A stretch of 64,000 nucleotides of DNA from Spirosoma luteum DSM 19990 (GCF_000374065.1 NZ_KB893311.1:124001-188000), one strand, 5' to 3'; counted from the first letter of the stretch, positions 34,625 through 43,067 are shown. A program made the numbers and translations. Notes: generated by a model not told the origin, from the sequence alone.

Positions 34625-34879
34625 ATGAATTCAGATACAGACCAACCAGACCCCAGCATGGAGCCTATACAGGTTGCCTGCGAAAAAATGATTTACGACC
34701 TATACATACAAAATCAGCCTGGTTTGGTTGCATCCATTGATCAGTTAATCCGGATGGGACACAGTCCAACCCATATTGCTAATCGTGTTAAATCGATAAT
34801 TCCGGTAATTAGCCAGGTGAATAATCACGTATTTTTAATAGCTATGTATTTACTCAGACGTCAACTTTCCAGTAACTAA
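34625..34879 (+). CDS. Unknown 84-residue protein
   Basis: The start is ATG 34625 (MNSDTDQPDPSMEPIQVACE), chosen over an upstream GTG at 34604 that overlaps the previous gene. The rest is helical: MIYDLYIQNQPGLVASIDQL, IRMGHSPTHIANRVKSIIPV, with a mixed hydrophobic end. No family is recognised. Palindrome 2 starts 3 bp after its stop codon. The helical run with 'GHSPTHIANRVKS' might be a small DNA-binding or adaptor unit, without firm evidence. Confidence 0.5.
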   Translation: MNSDTDQPDPSMEPIQVACEKMIYDLYIQNQPGLVASIDQLIRMGHSPTHIANRVKSIIPVISQVNNHVFLIAMYLLRRQLSSN

Positions 34880-34881
34880 AC

Positions 34882-34917
34882 CTTGGCTGGTGTCAAAAAT
34901 TTTTGACACCAGCCAAG
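34882..34917. repeat. Shared-core palindrome 2 (36 bp, perfect)
   Basis: Arms CTTGGCTG / CAGCCAAG enclose the common core GTGTCAAAAATTTTTGACAC, giving a perfect 36-bp dyad without a loop. The arms differ from those of palindrome 1 but are still complementary. It starts 3 bp after the stop codon at 34879. Confidence 0.88.
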
Positions 34918-35002
34918 TGGATTCGTCAGCCAGGTAAGGAGCGAGATTTATTCACTACACAAAACACTACACACCACTAAACGTATACTAAACACAAGGG
35001 AT

Positions 35003-35081
35003 TAAGGGGAAAAGGGTGTTTTAGAAGGTTTATTTAACCCCTAAAATCGCTTGCAATGACTATATGATCGTCGTAAATTAG
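35003..35081 (+). promoter_or_regulatory. G-box promoter 2
   Basis: Box GGGATTAAGGGGAAAAGGG (34998-35016), TTG -33 at 35051-35053, 20-bp spacer, TAAATTAG -7 at 35074-35081; box to -7 distance 71 bp. Two ACTACAC motifs (34954-34960 and 34966-34972) lie upstream. It serves the gene at 35108. Confidence 0.7.
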
Positions 35082-35107
35082 CTAATAATCAAACAGTTAG
35101 CAAATTT

Positions 35108-35554
35108 ATGAACGCCTACTTAATTGATCCCGCAACCCGTACCATTTCACCAGTCGAAACGGACTTTTCGCTACCAAGCATTTATAATTTGCTCGGTTGC
35201 AGCCTGATTAGCAGTGCGGCAGGACAAACGAATGGTGATGTGCTGTTCGTCGATGATAATGTGTCAGATGATGAGCATGAAGCGTTCCGGTTTGGTACCT
35301 GGGAAATATACTCGAAAGCCCTGGTAGTTGGTACTGACCGCTCCGGCGAAACGGTTAGCCCAAAAAATCCGATTGAGTTGTATGAAACTCAGATCGATTG
35401 GTTAGGAGCAAAAATGTTTGAACCCAACGTTGCGTTCTTATCTTTTCCGGAAAGTGCACGCCTAGAACGTGATGCAGAAGACCGCATGGCTACCAGTTTA
35501 CAGGAGAATCTTGATTGGTGGGATGCTTTCCTGAAACGAAATAAAATTGATTAA
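35108..35554 (+). CDS. DUF3846-like plasmid protein (148 residues)
   Basis: The N-terminus MNAYLIDPATRTISPVETDF followed by LPSIYNLLGCSLISSA and GDVLFVDDNVSDDEHEAFRF resembles DUF3846 proteins (sequence Y.IDP....I..V..D....IY.LLGC..I), common on plasmids and phages and of unknown function. The central TWEIYSKALVVGTDRSGE is acidic. There is no signal peptide or membrane segment. It has its own G-box promoter and is followed by a hairpin terminator at 35561. Family assignment is by motif only. Confidence 0.5.
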   Translation: MNAYLIDPATRTISPVETDFSLPSIYNLLGCSLISSAAGQTNGDVLFVDDNVSDDEHEAFRFGTWEIYSKALVVGTDRSGETVSPKNPIELYETQIDWLGAKMFEPNVAFLSFPESARLERDAEDRMATSLQENLDWWDAFLKRNKID

Positions 35555-35560
35555 AAGTAG

Positions 35561-35583
35561 CCCCTAACCATAGAGGTTAGGGG
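35561..35583 (+). terminator. Hairpin terminator
   Basis: CCCCTAACC (35561-35569) pairs with GGTTAGGGG (35575-35583) through a 5-nt loop. It lies just after the stop of the DUF3846-like gene. T-richness after it is low. Confidence 0.55.
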
Positions 35584-35620
35584 TCACCTAAAAAGTAGCT
35601 AAACCCATTCAAAAAGTGTC

Positions 35621-35941
35621 ATGCAAACAACAGGAAAAACCTTTCGATTTAACAGCCCTGTTAACTGGGAACACAGTTCAGGCGCAGTAGCGACGATCAG
35701 CCAGGACACAGCATCAACGTTGGAGTTTTTTACGAAAGAGGGTACTATCCCATCTACGGGCTATGGTCAGATCGAGTGGACCTTCACGGACGATTCACAG
35801 CAGCCCCGCATTGAACACATCGGTATCTGGTGGACCAACGATAATCTTGATGATTACGACGGGGTATTTGAGTTGCCTAAACAGGCTATCGAATTTATCC
35901 AGAGTTTTGGCCTGCAAGTTGGACCGGATTTTACCCGTTAA
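35621..35941 (+). CDS. Unknown 106-residue protein
   Basis: MQTTGKTFRFNSPVNWEHSS opens an acidic, beta-rich soluble protein with IEWTFTDDSQQPRIEHIGIW, then WTNDNLDDYDGVFELPKQAI ending PDFTR. The repeated W/T/D content and WW-type stretch (GIWWTNDNLD) suggest a compact beta fold. No family is recognised. It follows a terminator but no G-box promoter was found in the 37-bp gap, so it may be transcribed by read-through. It lies upstream of a broken DUF5618 gene. Confidence 0.45.
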   Translation: MQTTGKTFRFNSPVNWEHSSGAVATISQDTASTLEFFTKEGTIPSTGYGQIEWTFTDDSQQPRIEHIGIWWTNDNLDDYDGVFELPKQAIEFIQSFGLQVGPDFTR

Positions 35942-35961
35942 TTCTTATTTTTGATTGTATT

Positions 35962-36367
35962 ATGAACTCGGTACAGGAAGCCAGGCGCTATATGGACAAT
36001 GCCCGCGAACTTACGGGAGAAAGCCGGGAAACAAAATGGTCAATATCACGATCGTAAATACGTCCGTGTGGCGGGTAACACGGCTTACAATGGTATTCTT
36101 GTCGCACTGGATAGCCTTTTAGAAGAAAAGAAAAAAGGCCGTAAAGATCCGGGCCCGCAGCGGCGTACCGTGCCGGGCGGTGACGTGGTATAAATCGCAG
36201 TTGGCTAAACTGGATAAACGGCTGTTAGATATTTTTGTACTGGCTTATGATACGCTTCATTTAGCGTTAGGGTACGATGGCAATTTAGACGCAGATGTAG
36301 CGCAGGCGGGCTTAAAAAGGCTGAAACGATTATCAATTGGGTCGAACAGCGAACGACTACCGTTTAA
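35962..36367 (+). pseudogene. DUF5618 family gene with three frame breaks
   Basis: Frames read in turn give MNSVQEARRYMDNAREL (from 35962), LREKAGKQNGQYHDRKYVRV then AGNTAYNGILVALDSLLEEK (from about 36011), WYKSQLAKLDKRLLDIFVLA and YDTLHLALGYDGNLDADVAQ (from about 36186), then TIINWVEQRTTTV and a TAA at 36365-36367. This is a full DUF5618 protein, a Bacteroidota family often encoded near toxin-antitoxin or HEPN genes. Three one- or two-base indels (near 36010, 36185 and 36320) break it. The last is consistent with a lost A in a run of A. It is either dead or affected by sequence errors. Confidence 0.65.
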
Positions 36368-36373
36368 GTGAAA

Positions 36374-36406
36374 ATCCATTCAGCTTCTACTAAAGACTGA
36401 ATGGAT
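36374..36406 (+). terminator. Hairpin terminator after the DUF5618 remnant
   Basis: ATCCATTCAG (36374-36383) pairs with CTGAATGGAT (36397-36406), 13-nt loop. It lies 7 bp past the remnant's stop codon and before an ACTACAC motif near 36414. Confidence 0.5.
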
Positions 36407-36446
36407 CTGGATCACTACACGAATGCTACTTAGACACTAGACTTCA

Positions 36447-37088
36447 CTACTTCAGTATGCCAGGAGATTCACGGGCAAAAATGAATTGACCGATCTGCCG
36501 TATATCATTAACCGTAATTCCCGAAACATCGTTGATATAAGGTATGTATCGATCAGCGTAGGGTGAAGCCGTTCCATACACGTAACCAATATTAATTCGA
36601 AACCGAAAATCCGTTTTCGTTGGATACGCCAACCGTTCAACCATCACACGTACGTTGCCAGGAGCCGAAAATTTGTCCTGAAGGTACCAGACGCCATAGA
36701 TATATCCAGCCGCATTGTTGCTGTTACCCGAAAAATTGGCGTATGAGAAACTTCCTAAAGGAGTCTTCTGAAACGTAGGTCCGGTACCACTCCCATCAAT
36801 GTATAATTTAAGCGAATCAGTACCGCTTGGCTCAATAAGGAGTTTATAATTACCCGTAATTGCTTTAGGGTCGGGCGTGAATGCATAATCCTGGCCCTCA
36901 ATGGTTGGTACATGATTACCTGCCCATTTAATGTAAACAGCCGGAAATTCACCAGACAAATAAACTTTAGGATCGGATGAATTGACTAATACAGTCTCCG
37001 AGGTTACGGGATCCTCCCCTCCCCCTTTTTTACAACTTAAGTTAACTGCAATCAGAGTCAGAAAAAGAATAAGTCGGTACGATTTCAT
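36447..37088 (-). CDS. Unknown outer-surface lipoprotein
   Basis: 213 residues from ATG 37088 (MKSYRLILFLTLIAVNLSCK); the lipobox is VNLSC at about residue 19. The mature protein is beta-rich and polar: GEFPAVYIKWAGNHVPTIEG, YAFTPDPKAITGNYKLLIEP, VWYLQDKFSAPGNVRVMVER, RFRINIGYVYGTASPYADRY. It looks like an extracellular or surface beta-sandwich protein. No family is recognised. The gene is on the minus strand among plus-strand units, so it was probably acquired separately. Confidence 0.55.
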   Translation of the reverse strand: MKSYRLILFLTLIAVNLSCKKGGGEDPVTSETVLVNSSDPKVYLSGEFPAVYIKWAGNHVPTIEGQDYAFTPDPKAITGNYKLLIEPSGTDSLKLYIDGSGTGPTFQKTPLGSFSYANFSGNSNNAAGYIYGVWYLQDKFSAPGNVRVMVERLAYPTKTDFRFRINIGYVYGTASPYADRYIPYINDVSGITVNDIRQIGQFIFARESPGILK

Positions 37089-37115
37089 GATGCATTTTTC
37101 CAGTTGAATGTACAA

Positions 37116-37479
37116 CAGCCCTAAAATTGATATCCAAATGCATTAGTTACTATAACCTCTGACAAAACACTTATCAAACGGAGCAGTCAGAAGCCCTGTT
37201 TAGCGGCTTGACTTGACAAAAACCAAGTCGGTCCCACTCAAATCAGGCTACAAACATACCCAGTTCACCCAGATGAATTTTTGGTGGATAAAAAAAGATG
37301 AAGGGGATGAAGCCGTTTTCTTATATATGACTTTAATTTCTAATTTGCGAAAATTATTCGTATATTGGAGTCACAAACAGGGATGAACGCAAAAGCGTTT
37401 TTCGGGCAATTGCTGTACATAAAACATCAGAAAGTAGCTGCCTTGAGCCATCAACATGTGTAATTAAGCAACATCGGAC
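37116..37479. other. 364-bp intergenic region, promoter of the helicase gene
   Basis: No ORF of note. TATATTGG at 37361-37368 is the best -7 candidate for the helicase gene, but a matching TTG -33 is weak. AAGGGGATGAAG (37301-37312) lies 61 bp before that -7, outside the 70-72 bp spacing of the G-box promoters. A short AACGC-AAAA-GCGTT-TTT hairpin (37386-37402) lies just inside the leader and could act as a weak attenuator. Confidence 0.4.
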
Positions 37480-39117
37480 ATGAAAGCTACCAGTATCACC
37501 CATGAGCAACTCGAAGCAACCCGGCAGGCGGGTGATTTTAAATTAGTGGCGGTTGCCGGCTCGGGCAAAACTACCACCCTCATCGAGTACGCCGCCTCCA
37601 GGCCTGTGCTGAGTTCGGGTCGTTCACCCCGAATTCTCTACCTGGCTTTTAACCGTACCGTACGCCTGGAAGCACAAGCTCGTTTCGCCCGGCGTGGTCT
37701 AACAAACGTTACAGTACATACGGCTCACTCATTGGCCTATAGCTATGTGATCGTCCGGCAGAGGTATGAGCTGAGCGCCGGGGGCGACTACTCGATTCAG
37801 GACATTGCGGCTCAGCTTGGCTTCACGCAACGAACTATGCTGGCTGGCTGCATGATGGCCAGCCACGTCAAAAAGCTGTTCAGTTACTTCTGCAACTCAA
37901 AAGCAGTAACCGTCGAGCAGCTGGACTACCTGGCTATTATTGACCCGGCTGATGCGAAAAGTCGCCGGTTTGCCCGGCAAAACAAGGAAAAGATCTACCG
38001 GTATGCGCAGCAGCTCTACACGCAGATGGATACCAACAAACTGCCTTGTACGCATGACTTTTACCTGAAGAAGTTTCAGTTTGTAGCTCCTCCTTTGCCC
38101 TACGACTATATCCTCTTTGATGAGGGGCAGGATGCTTCGGAAACGATGCTGGAAGTGTTTATGCAGCAACCGGCAACAAAACTGATTGTCGGCGATCCTC
38201 ACCAGCAAATCTACGGGTTTCGACATGCTGTAAACTCCCTGGACAAGTTCGATGCGCCAACGCTGTACCTGAGTCAGAGTTTTCGTTTTGGAGACGAGGT
38301 TGCTCAACTGGCGAACTACGTACTGGGCTGGAAAAGCAGTTTCGATACGGGCCAGCTCACTACGATTAAAGGAGTAGGTAAGCATCAGCCACCAGTTGCG
38401 CCCATACACGCGACGATCGGCCGTACGAACGTAGCGGTTCTGGCCAAGGCCATTGATATGCTATGTATTGAAAAGCAGATTGGGTCCTTATACTTCGAAG
38501 GGCGGTTCGAAACCTACACCTACATGGACAGTGGCGGATCGCTTATGGATATCTATTACCTGTATCAGGATAGACTGGATCGGGTCCGCAGTCCATTAAT
38601 TAAAACCATGGGCTATGTTGGTGAACTGAAGCATTACGTTGATCAGACCGGCGAGGCCTCTATGCGCCTTGCGCTCGAAATTGTTGAGACGTACCAGGAC
38701 GCCTTACCTGAATATATTGAGCAGATCCGGCAGGCCCATGTCGACGATTCCATGCGACACGTGGCCGACCAGATTTTTTCGACCGTTCACCGATGCAAAG
38801 GGATGGAGTACGACGGAGTGACCTTATGCGATGACTTTATTGAAAAGAAGGGAGTGTCCGAAAAACTGGCGGATAAACAGAATCCGGCCAATCTGCAGGC
38901 GTTGCACGAAGAAATAAACATGCTATATGTAGCCTTAACCCGCAGTCGTCAGCAAGTAAGAATCCCGGATACGTTACGGGCCAGTTTTAGTTTCGATCGA
39001 GCGGCGCTGGCGCCTGTTCCAGCTGAGAACCGCACTCAGCTGCGCAGTGAATCCGCACTTACAGGCCAAGGTGAAACGGCAAGTGGACAAGTTACCAAAC
39101 TCCGGGCTACAGTCTGA
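37480..39117 (+). CDS. UvrD/PcrA-like superfamily I DNA helicase
   Basis: 545 residues. Motif I (Walker A) VAGSGKTTT (about 25-33), motif Ia ILYLAFNRTVRLEA, motif Ib region VTVHTAHSLAYSYV, motif II (Walker B) YILFDEGQDASE (about 205-216), motif III LIVGDPHQQIYGFRHA, motif IV SQSFRFGDEVAQLANYVLGW, and motifs V/VI TVHRCKGMEYDGVTLCD and NMLYVALTRSRQQ are present. DEGQD replaces the usual DEAQD/DExQ, as in the PcrA/UvrD and F-box helicase group. The protein is shorter than classical UvrD and lacks large 2B insertions. It probably acts in plasmid replication, conjugation or repair of transferred DNA. The gene precedes the parA cluster. Confidence 0.9.
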   Translation: MKATSITHEQLEATRQAGDFKLVAVAGSGKTTTLIEYAASRPVLSSGRSPRILYLAFNRTVRLEAQARFARRGLTNVTVHTAHSLAYSYVIVRQRYELSAGGDYSIQDIAAQLGFTQRTMLAGCMMASHVKKLFSYFCNSKAVTVEQLDYLAIIDPADAKSRRFARQNKEKIYRYAQQLYTQMDTNKLPCTHDFYLKKFQFVAPPLPYDYILFDEGQDASETMLEVFMQQPATKLIVGDPHQQIYGFRHAVNSLDKFDAPTLYLSQSFRFGDEVAQLANYVLGWKSSFDTGQLTTIKGVGKHQPPVAPIHATIGRTNVAVLAKAIDMLCIEKQIGSLYFEGRFETYTYMDSGGSLMDIYYLYQDRLDRVRSPLIKTMGYVGELKHYVDQTGEASMRLALEIVETYQDALPEYIEQIRQAHVDDSMRHVADQIFSTVHRCKGMEYDGVTLCDDFIEKKGVSEKLADKQNPANLQALHEEINMLYVALTRSRQQVRIPDTLRASFSFDRAALAPVPAENRTQLRSESALTGQGETASGQVTKLRATV

Positions 39118-39137
39118 ATGGATTAATCCGTTGTGTT

Positions 39138-39410
39138 ATGACAGAATCTTCGAAGAAAAAAAACGCTGGTCGCCCTGAGAAACCCGTTGAGCAGCGGCTT
39201 ATCCACAAAGTTACTGAAGCCTTCACCCAGCAGGAATTTGCCGATTTGAAGTGGACAGCAGAGAATCAGCCGGCACGGGGCTCCAAACCTTCTCCAAAAA
39301 CCGACAAAGCGACAGCTCATTACATACGAACGTTAGTTCTGCCCGAAGTTGAAACATTTGTTCGGACACACCGGCCTGTACTTCCCGGCGACGAGTCAGA
39401 CGTTTTATAA
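39138..39410 (+). CDS. Unknown 90-residue protein, possible ribbon-helix-helix type
   Basis: MTESSKKKNAGRPEKPVEQR leads with a basic, Gly-Arg-Pro motif, then LIHKVTEAFTQQEFADLKWT and AENQPARGSKPSPKTDKATA with HYIRTLVLPEVETFV. The AGRP-EKP start followed by a helix resembles small plasmid DNA-binding (RHH or MobC-like) proteins. It begins 20 bp after the helicase stop, so they are probably one unit. A relaxosome or partition accessory role is possible. No clear family match. Confidence 0.45.
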   Translation: MTESSKKKNAGRPEKPVEQRLIHKVTEAFTQQEFADLKWTAENQPARGSKPSPKTDKATAHYIRTLVLPEVETFVRTHRPVLPGDESDVL

Positions 39411-39624
39411 GGTCCGGTCCAGTACTGATAGGGGACTCCGAGAAGGGCATCGTACCAGTGCCCGCTTGTAGGGCTCAAAAAACGCTTTTTTTCAAAATAT
39501 TTTATTTAATATTAAATTTACGAAAATATAGGCTCGGACTTATTGATTTAAAATAACCTTAGGGCATTCAATTAGGACAATCCAGTTGGGAATTTTTACT
39601 TTTAAGGTACAAACGGTTTAAGAG

Positions 39625-40437
39625 ATGAAAAAGCAAATCGTGGTTGCAGTAGCCAACAACAAAGGTGGCACGGGAAAAACAACAATAACGCTTAACCTGG
39701 CAGCTGGTCTACAACGACTGGGTAATAAGGTATTGATGGTTGATCTGGATGCCCAGGCTAACTTGACGAGCGCGGTGGGTTTTAAAAACCTCAAACGTCA
39801 CGTGGGTCAGTTGTTGATCGATGAGATGGAATGGGATGAAGTTATCCTCAAGGGAAAGGTAGAGTCTACGGATAAGGCCGAAAGCTGGCCGCAGTTAGAT
39901 TTATTACCGGCCGCCCGGACAATGGTTTCTCATGAATCAGCCCTCAACGCGAGTGGTGCCATGCTGGAGCTCCGTTCTCATCTGGAGGGAAAAGACTACG
40001 ATTACGTATTGATCGACTGTCCGCCTAGCCTGGCTGCTTTTACAACCAATGCCCTCGCAGCTGCCGACTACTACCTGGTACCCATGCAGGGCGAGAATTT
40101 TGCGTATATCGGCTTGGACGAAATGCTTAAGTACGTAACTAAGCTGAAGCGAAACATGCGGCTCGATATCAAGCTGGCTGGTATTGTAAAAAATAAATTT
40201 AACCTGACAACGACATTCGCCCGCCAGATCGAGGAAGCGCTGGCCAATCAGAACGTGCCTGTTTTTAAAACGGCGATACGTCAGTTCGTTGGCCTGATGG
40301 AATGTACCGTTGTTCACAAGTGTATATTCGATTACGCTCCCAAGTCGAACGGTGCAGCTGATTTCACTGCATTGGTCAACGAATTAATTCAGGCCACTCA
40401 ACTGCAGCAGGAAGGTACTGCTGTCAAACCTCTGTAA
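39625..40437 (+). CDS. parA: ParA-type partition ATPase
   Basis: 270 residues. It has a deviant Walker A NNKGGTGKTTITLNLAAG (about 11-28), Walker A' KVLMVDLDAQANLTSAVG and Walker B LLPAAR...YDYVLIDCPPSLAA (about 127-140), with the NALAAADYYLVPMQGENFAY switch region. These define a ParA/Soj-like protein without an N-terminal DNA-binding domain (type Ib size). It binds DNA in an ATP-dependent manner and moves the plasmid through its ParB partner. It is followed 13 bp later by the candidate partner gene. Its own leader lacks a G-box promoter and is rich in AT. Confidence 0.9.
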   Translation: MKKQIVVAVANNKGGTGKTTITLNLAAGLQRLGNKVLMVDLDAQANLTSAVGFKNLKRHVGQLLIDEMEWDEVILKGKVESTDKAESWPQLDLLPAARTMVSHESALNASGAMLELRSHLEGKDYDYVLIDCPPSLAAFTTNALAAADYYLVPMQGENFAYIGLDEMLKYVTKLKRNMRLDIKLAGIVKNKFNLTTTFARQIEEALANQNVPVFKTAIRQFVGLMECTVVHKCIFDYAPKSNGAADFTALVNELIQATQLQQEGTAVKPL

Positions 40438-40450
40438 ACGGTAGTCGACC

Positions 40451-41521
40451 ATGGAAGCCAAAAAAGATCGAAAAAAAAATTTCGCCAACTTCATCACTAA
40501 TCTGCATGAAGAGGACACTACCGACGTAGAGACACTGGAAGCGGGTCCTGGGGTACTTACGCTAAAATCGGAGTCAGAAGATACAGTATCGGAACTGACA
40601 CCGCTTAGTGAACAGGAGCAGGACAACCGGCAGGAGTTAGAAGAAATTGTTCTGGCGGGATTAGATACGTACTTAACAGTTGGCATTGCACTTGATCAGA
40701 TCCGGCAGGCTAAACTATACCGAAGCACTCACCTCTCCTTTAAAGCCTATTTGGCTGAACGCTTCGATGTAGGCCGACAACGGGCCTATCAGCTAATGGA
40801 AGCAGCCCAGGTTGTTAATGAATTAATGGCAGAGGTGCAGGACAACGATGATAACACGGGTGTTGCCATCGTTATGCCTAAAAGAGAATCGCACGCCAGC
40901 GCGCTGGCAGATATACCCAAGGAACATCGGAAGCAGGTGTGGGATGCGGTAGTAGAAGACGAAAAGCAAACCGGCAAAGCGATCACGGCAAAGAAGATAA
41001 GTGAGAAGGCCCAAGCTGTAACCGGTGTCCCACTTAACAAGAAACCGCCCAAAGATCGTAAACCACGCGGGGAGCAGGAACTCGCGGATGAGTTTCTAAC
41101 CGATCAGGCCAGCTTAACAGCGGCCGCTATGGGGCAACCCCGTGAGAAGAATAAGGTACCTGATGCTACCTGGCTACCCTCAGAGAAGCCAACAGAAGAA
41201 GTCAATGAGTTGAATATCGTTGACTTTTCCGGGGGAGAATTGGATGAGACTTCAGTAGATACAATAACGACGGTAGTAGAGAAGTCATCAGAATCAAATG
41301 ATCATTTAGAGAGGCTACGTAAAGCTTTCCTGAATGCACAGCCGGCAGATCTGGTAATAAAAATAAGTGCTCGTTTTCTGCAAGACGAGCAGGTTGTTGA
41401 AGATTGGCAAGTTTTGCGGCAGGATAAACAAATCACTGACGAGAATGGCGTCGCTTCATTAACGCTGCAGGAAGCTTTAGAACTTGGTATCCTGAATGAT
41501 TATCTGGCTCAATTATCCTAA
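40451..41521 (+). CDS. ParA partner/DNA-binding protein (ParB-like role)
   Basis: 356 residues. An acidic N-terminus (about 1-60) is followed by a helical domain GLDTYLTVGIALDQIRQAKL then FKAYLAERFDVGRQRAYQLM (about 75-120), which resembles plasmid DNA-binding domains of the DUF3102-like/Noc-like type rather than a classical ParB nuclease-fold domain. Repeated alternation of Lys/Glu and a C-terminal domain (FLQDEQVVEDWQVLRQDKQI) follow. No parS-binding ParB motif (GxxR) is seen. Position 13 bp after parA and the strong terminator after it point to a parAB operon. It could bind a centromere or control partition. Confidence 0.6.
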   Translation: MEAKKDRKKNFANFITNLHEEDTTDVETLEAGPGVLTLKSESEDTVSELTPLSEQEQDNRQELEEIVLAGLDTYLTVGIALDQIRQAKLYRSTHLSFKAYLAERFDVGRQRAYQLMEAAQVVNELMAEVQDNDDNTGVAIVMPKRESHASALADIPKEHRKQVWDAVVEDEKQTGKAITAKKISEKAQAVTGVPLNKKPPKDRKPRGEQELADEFLTDQASLTAAAMGQPREKNKVPDATWLPSEKPTEEVNELNIVDFSGGELDETSVDTITTVVEKSSESNDHLERLRKAFLNAQPADLVIKISARFLQDEQVVEDWQVLRQDKQITDENGVASLTLQEALELGILNDYLAQLS

Positions 41522-41546
41522 AATATACGATTTCTTATAGCACCAG

Positions 41547-41576
41547 GCAGCACGAATTTCGTGCTGCTTTTTTTTA
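41547..41576 (+). terminator. Intrinsic terminator of the par operon
   Basis: GCAGCACGAA-T-TTCGTGCTGC is a 10-bp perfect stem (41547-41567) followed by TTTTTTTT. It is a classic rho-independent terminator, 25 bp past the stop at 41521. Confidence 0.85.
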
Positions 41577-41685
41577 TGCTGACGATTCACCAATTATGAC
41601 TGGCAGGCACTTCCCTAACCACCGAACACAATACTATTTTATTGATAGGAATACTTTATTTATGAGGTGCTAAACGCACCGGGAT

Positions 41686-41764
41686 AAAGGGGGGAAGGGT
41701 CTTACTATAGTAGTTATAGTATTGATTTTCAGGTTGTTATATAGCTGTTTATGTGCTATTTTTA
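41686..41764 (+). promoter_or_regulatory. G-box promoter 3
   Basis: Box GGGATAAAGGGGGGAAGGG (41681-41699), TTG -33 at 41734-41736, 20-bp spacer, TATTTTTA -7 at 41757-41764; box to -7 distance 71 bp. Serves the secreted-protein gene at 41791. Confidence 0.68.
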
Positions 41765-41790
41765 AGTAGATAAACAAACAAAAATAGCCA

Positions 41791-42501
41791 ATGAAAACCA
41801 TCTCAACCCTCGCATCTGCCCTGCTGATGCTCAGCCTGTCAACCTTGTTTGGGCAAACTCCCAAGCCCACGTCCACCGCACCAAAAGCCGTTACCGCCCT
41901 TACTGGTAAACCGGCATCGGGCACGAAAGCGGTGTCCACTACCGCCCCCATAGTCACCAAAACCAGTTCGACGACCGCAGTGCCCAGTACGACCAAAGCC
42001 AGCACAACGCCGATGGCGTCTACCCCTGTTCCATCAACAGGCCCCAACCTTTCCTTGAAAAATCTGATCACTCAGGCTTTACAGGACGACAGTAGCCGAA
42101 CGGCAAAAAAGGCGGGTACTATTGGGGTTGGGCTTACGTATTATCTGAACGGGAGTTTACTGGCCGGTGCTATGGTTCGACAGCGTGCGGCCTACTTCAC
42201 AGCGGGAGTTGGCTTATACGCCAATAAAACCAGCAGCTTTACACCTGTTAACGACGTACTGTTCTATGGGGGTGGTGGCTTGATTACAAGCCGTCAGGTA
42301 AGTATTGGCGGATATTTGTCCGTGACGATGGTATCAAGTCCAGCTTATGCATCGACGCCGACCGGCTACGAAGCGGTAACGCATAAAACGCCCACCTTTG
42401 GTTTAGGAGTATCAGCTGGGTATCAACTCAATCATGTGCTGATTTCTGCCAACATCCATAACCAGTTTGGGCTGGGTCTGGGCGCTACCTATTTCTTCTA
42501 A
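41791..42501 (+). CDS. Secreted/outer-membrane protein with Thr/Pro/Ser-rich linker
   Basis: 236 residues. A signal peptide (MKTISTLASALLMLSLSTLF, cleavage about GQ) is followed by a Thr/Pro/Ser/Ala-rich linker (about 25-85, TPKPTSTAPKAVTALTGKP) and then a beta-rich domain, IGVGLTYYLNGSLLAGAMVR, FTAGVGLYANKTSSF, FGLGVSAGYQLNHVL, ending GLGATYFF. The alternating aromatic pattern and final Phe suggest a small outer-membrane barrel. No family is recognised. It has its own G-box promoter and terminator, and may help conjugation-surface contact or envelope adaptation. Confidence 0.6.
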   Translation: MKTISTLASALLMLSLSTLFGQTPKPTSTAPKAVTALTGKPASGTKAVSTTAPIVTKTSSTTAVPSTTKASTTPMASTPVPSTGPNLSLKNLITQALQDDSSRTAKKAGTIGVGLTYYLNGSLLAGAMVRQRAAYFTAGVGLYANKTSSFTPVNDVLFYGGGGLITSRQVSIGGYLSVTMVSSPAYASTPTGYEAVTHKTPTFGLGVSAGYQLNHVLISANIHNQFGLGLGATYFF

Positions 42502-42506
42502 TTAAC

Positions 42507-42530
42507 CGGGTCAGGATATACCCTGACCCG
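42507..42530 (+). terminator. Hairpin terminator
   Basis: CGGGTCAGG (42507-42515) pairs with CCTGACCCG (42522-42530) over a 6-nt loop, 5 bp after the stop at 42501. The T tract is short. Confidence 0.65.
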
Positions 42531-42554
42531 ATTCTCACCTATAAACGCAATACA

Positions 42555-42797
42555 ATGATTGAGACAATGCTTGCTGTGTACGTTCTGATAATGCACGTAT
42601 TTACAAAAATTGGAAAGTACATTCTTTCACCGCTGGCGCATATAATCGCCTTTACAACGGCTCTCATGATGATATTAACAGCTATCGGATTCTGGTACGG
42701 ATTTCGGTTGTTAGTCTGGTTCGCCAAACAGGTTTACAAAGCGTTCAGCAGAAAGCCATCTGTACCATCACCCGAATTAAGGGCCAGTACAGAATAG
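42555..42797 (+). CDS. Small membrane protein, unknown (80 residues)
   Basis: Two hydrophobic segments, about 4-30 (MLAVYVLIMHVFTKIGKYIL) and about 32-55 (IIAFTTALMMILTAIGFWYG), are followed by a basic tail (FSRKPSVPSPELRASTE). It is an inner-membrane protein of unknown role. It lies after a terminator and has no G-box promoter of its own in the short gap, so it depends on read-through. A terminator-like hairpin follows at 42800. Confidence 0.5.
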   Translation: MIETMLAVYVLIMHVFTKIGKYILSPLAHIIAFTTALMMILTAIGFWYGFRLLVWFAKQVYKAFSRKPSVPSPELRASTE

Positions 42798-42799
42798 GC

Positions 42800-42847
42800 A
42801 AATGGGACTATGTTCTATCTGGATCATAGTCCCATTTCAAGCGTCTG
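42800..42847 (+). terminator. Hairpin terminator
   Basis: AAATGGGACTATG (42800-42812) pairs with CATAGTCCCATTT (42835-42847), 13-bp stem, 22-nt loop, 3 bp past a stop codon. No strong T tract follows. The rest of the 42848-43067 gap shows only two ACTACAC motifs and no ORF. Confidence 0.6.
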
Positions 42848-43067
42848 CTTCACTACACGGGCCGAGCCACGGTTCAGCTTCCTGCGGTCGCCAACCGCCA
42901 CTCGACCTTATAATAGCCTACTCTCAAACCCTTCCACTCATCATGACTGGCCTGGTTACACCATTCCGATCATGATTCGATTCAGGATTAGAGAGCCGTC
43001 TCTACCAAACCTGACGACAATACACAGGACTACACCTATTCGCGTTTAAGCCGCTTGCGCGGGAGAT

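Noticed and set aside
37301-37368. AAGGGGATGAAG with a TATATTGG -7 element before the helicase gene
   Set aside because: The box to -7 distance is about 61 bp, not 70-72, and no TTG lies 20 bp before the -7. Not counted among the G-box promoters.
39428-39505. ATAGGGGAC upstream of parA as an eleventh G-box
   Set aside because: The core is AGGGGA rather than AAGGGG, and no -33/-7 pair fits at the expected distance.
40451-41521. Classical ParB nuclease-fold protein
   Set aside because: The usual ParB motifs (GxxR, phosphate-binding ERR) are not visible; only position suggests partition.
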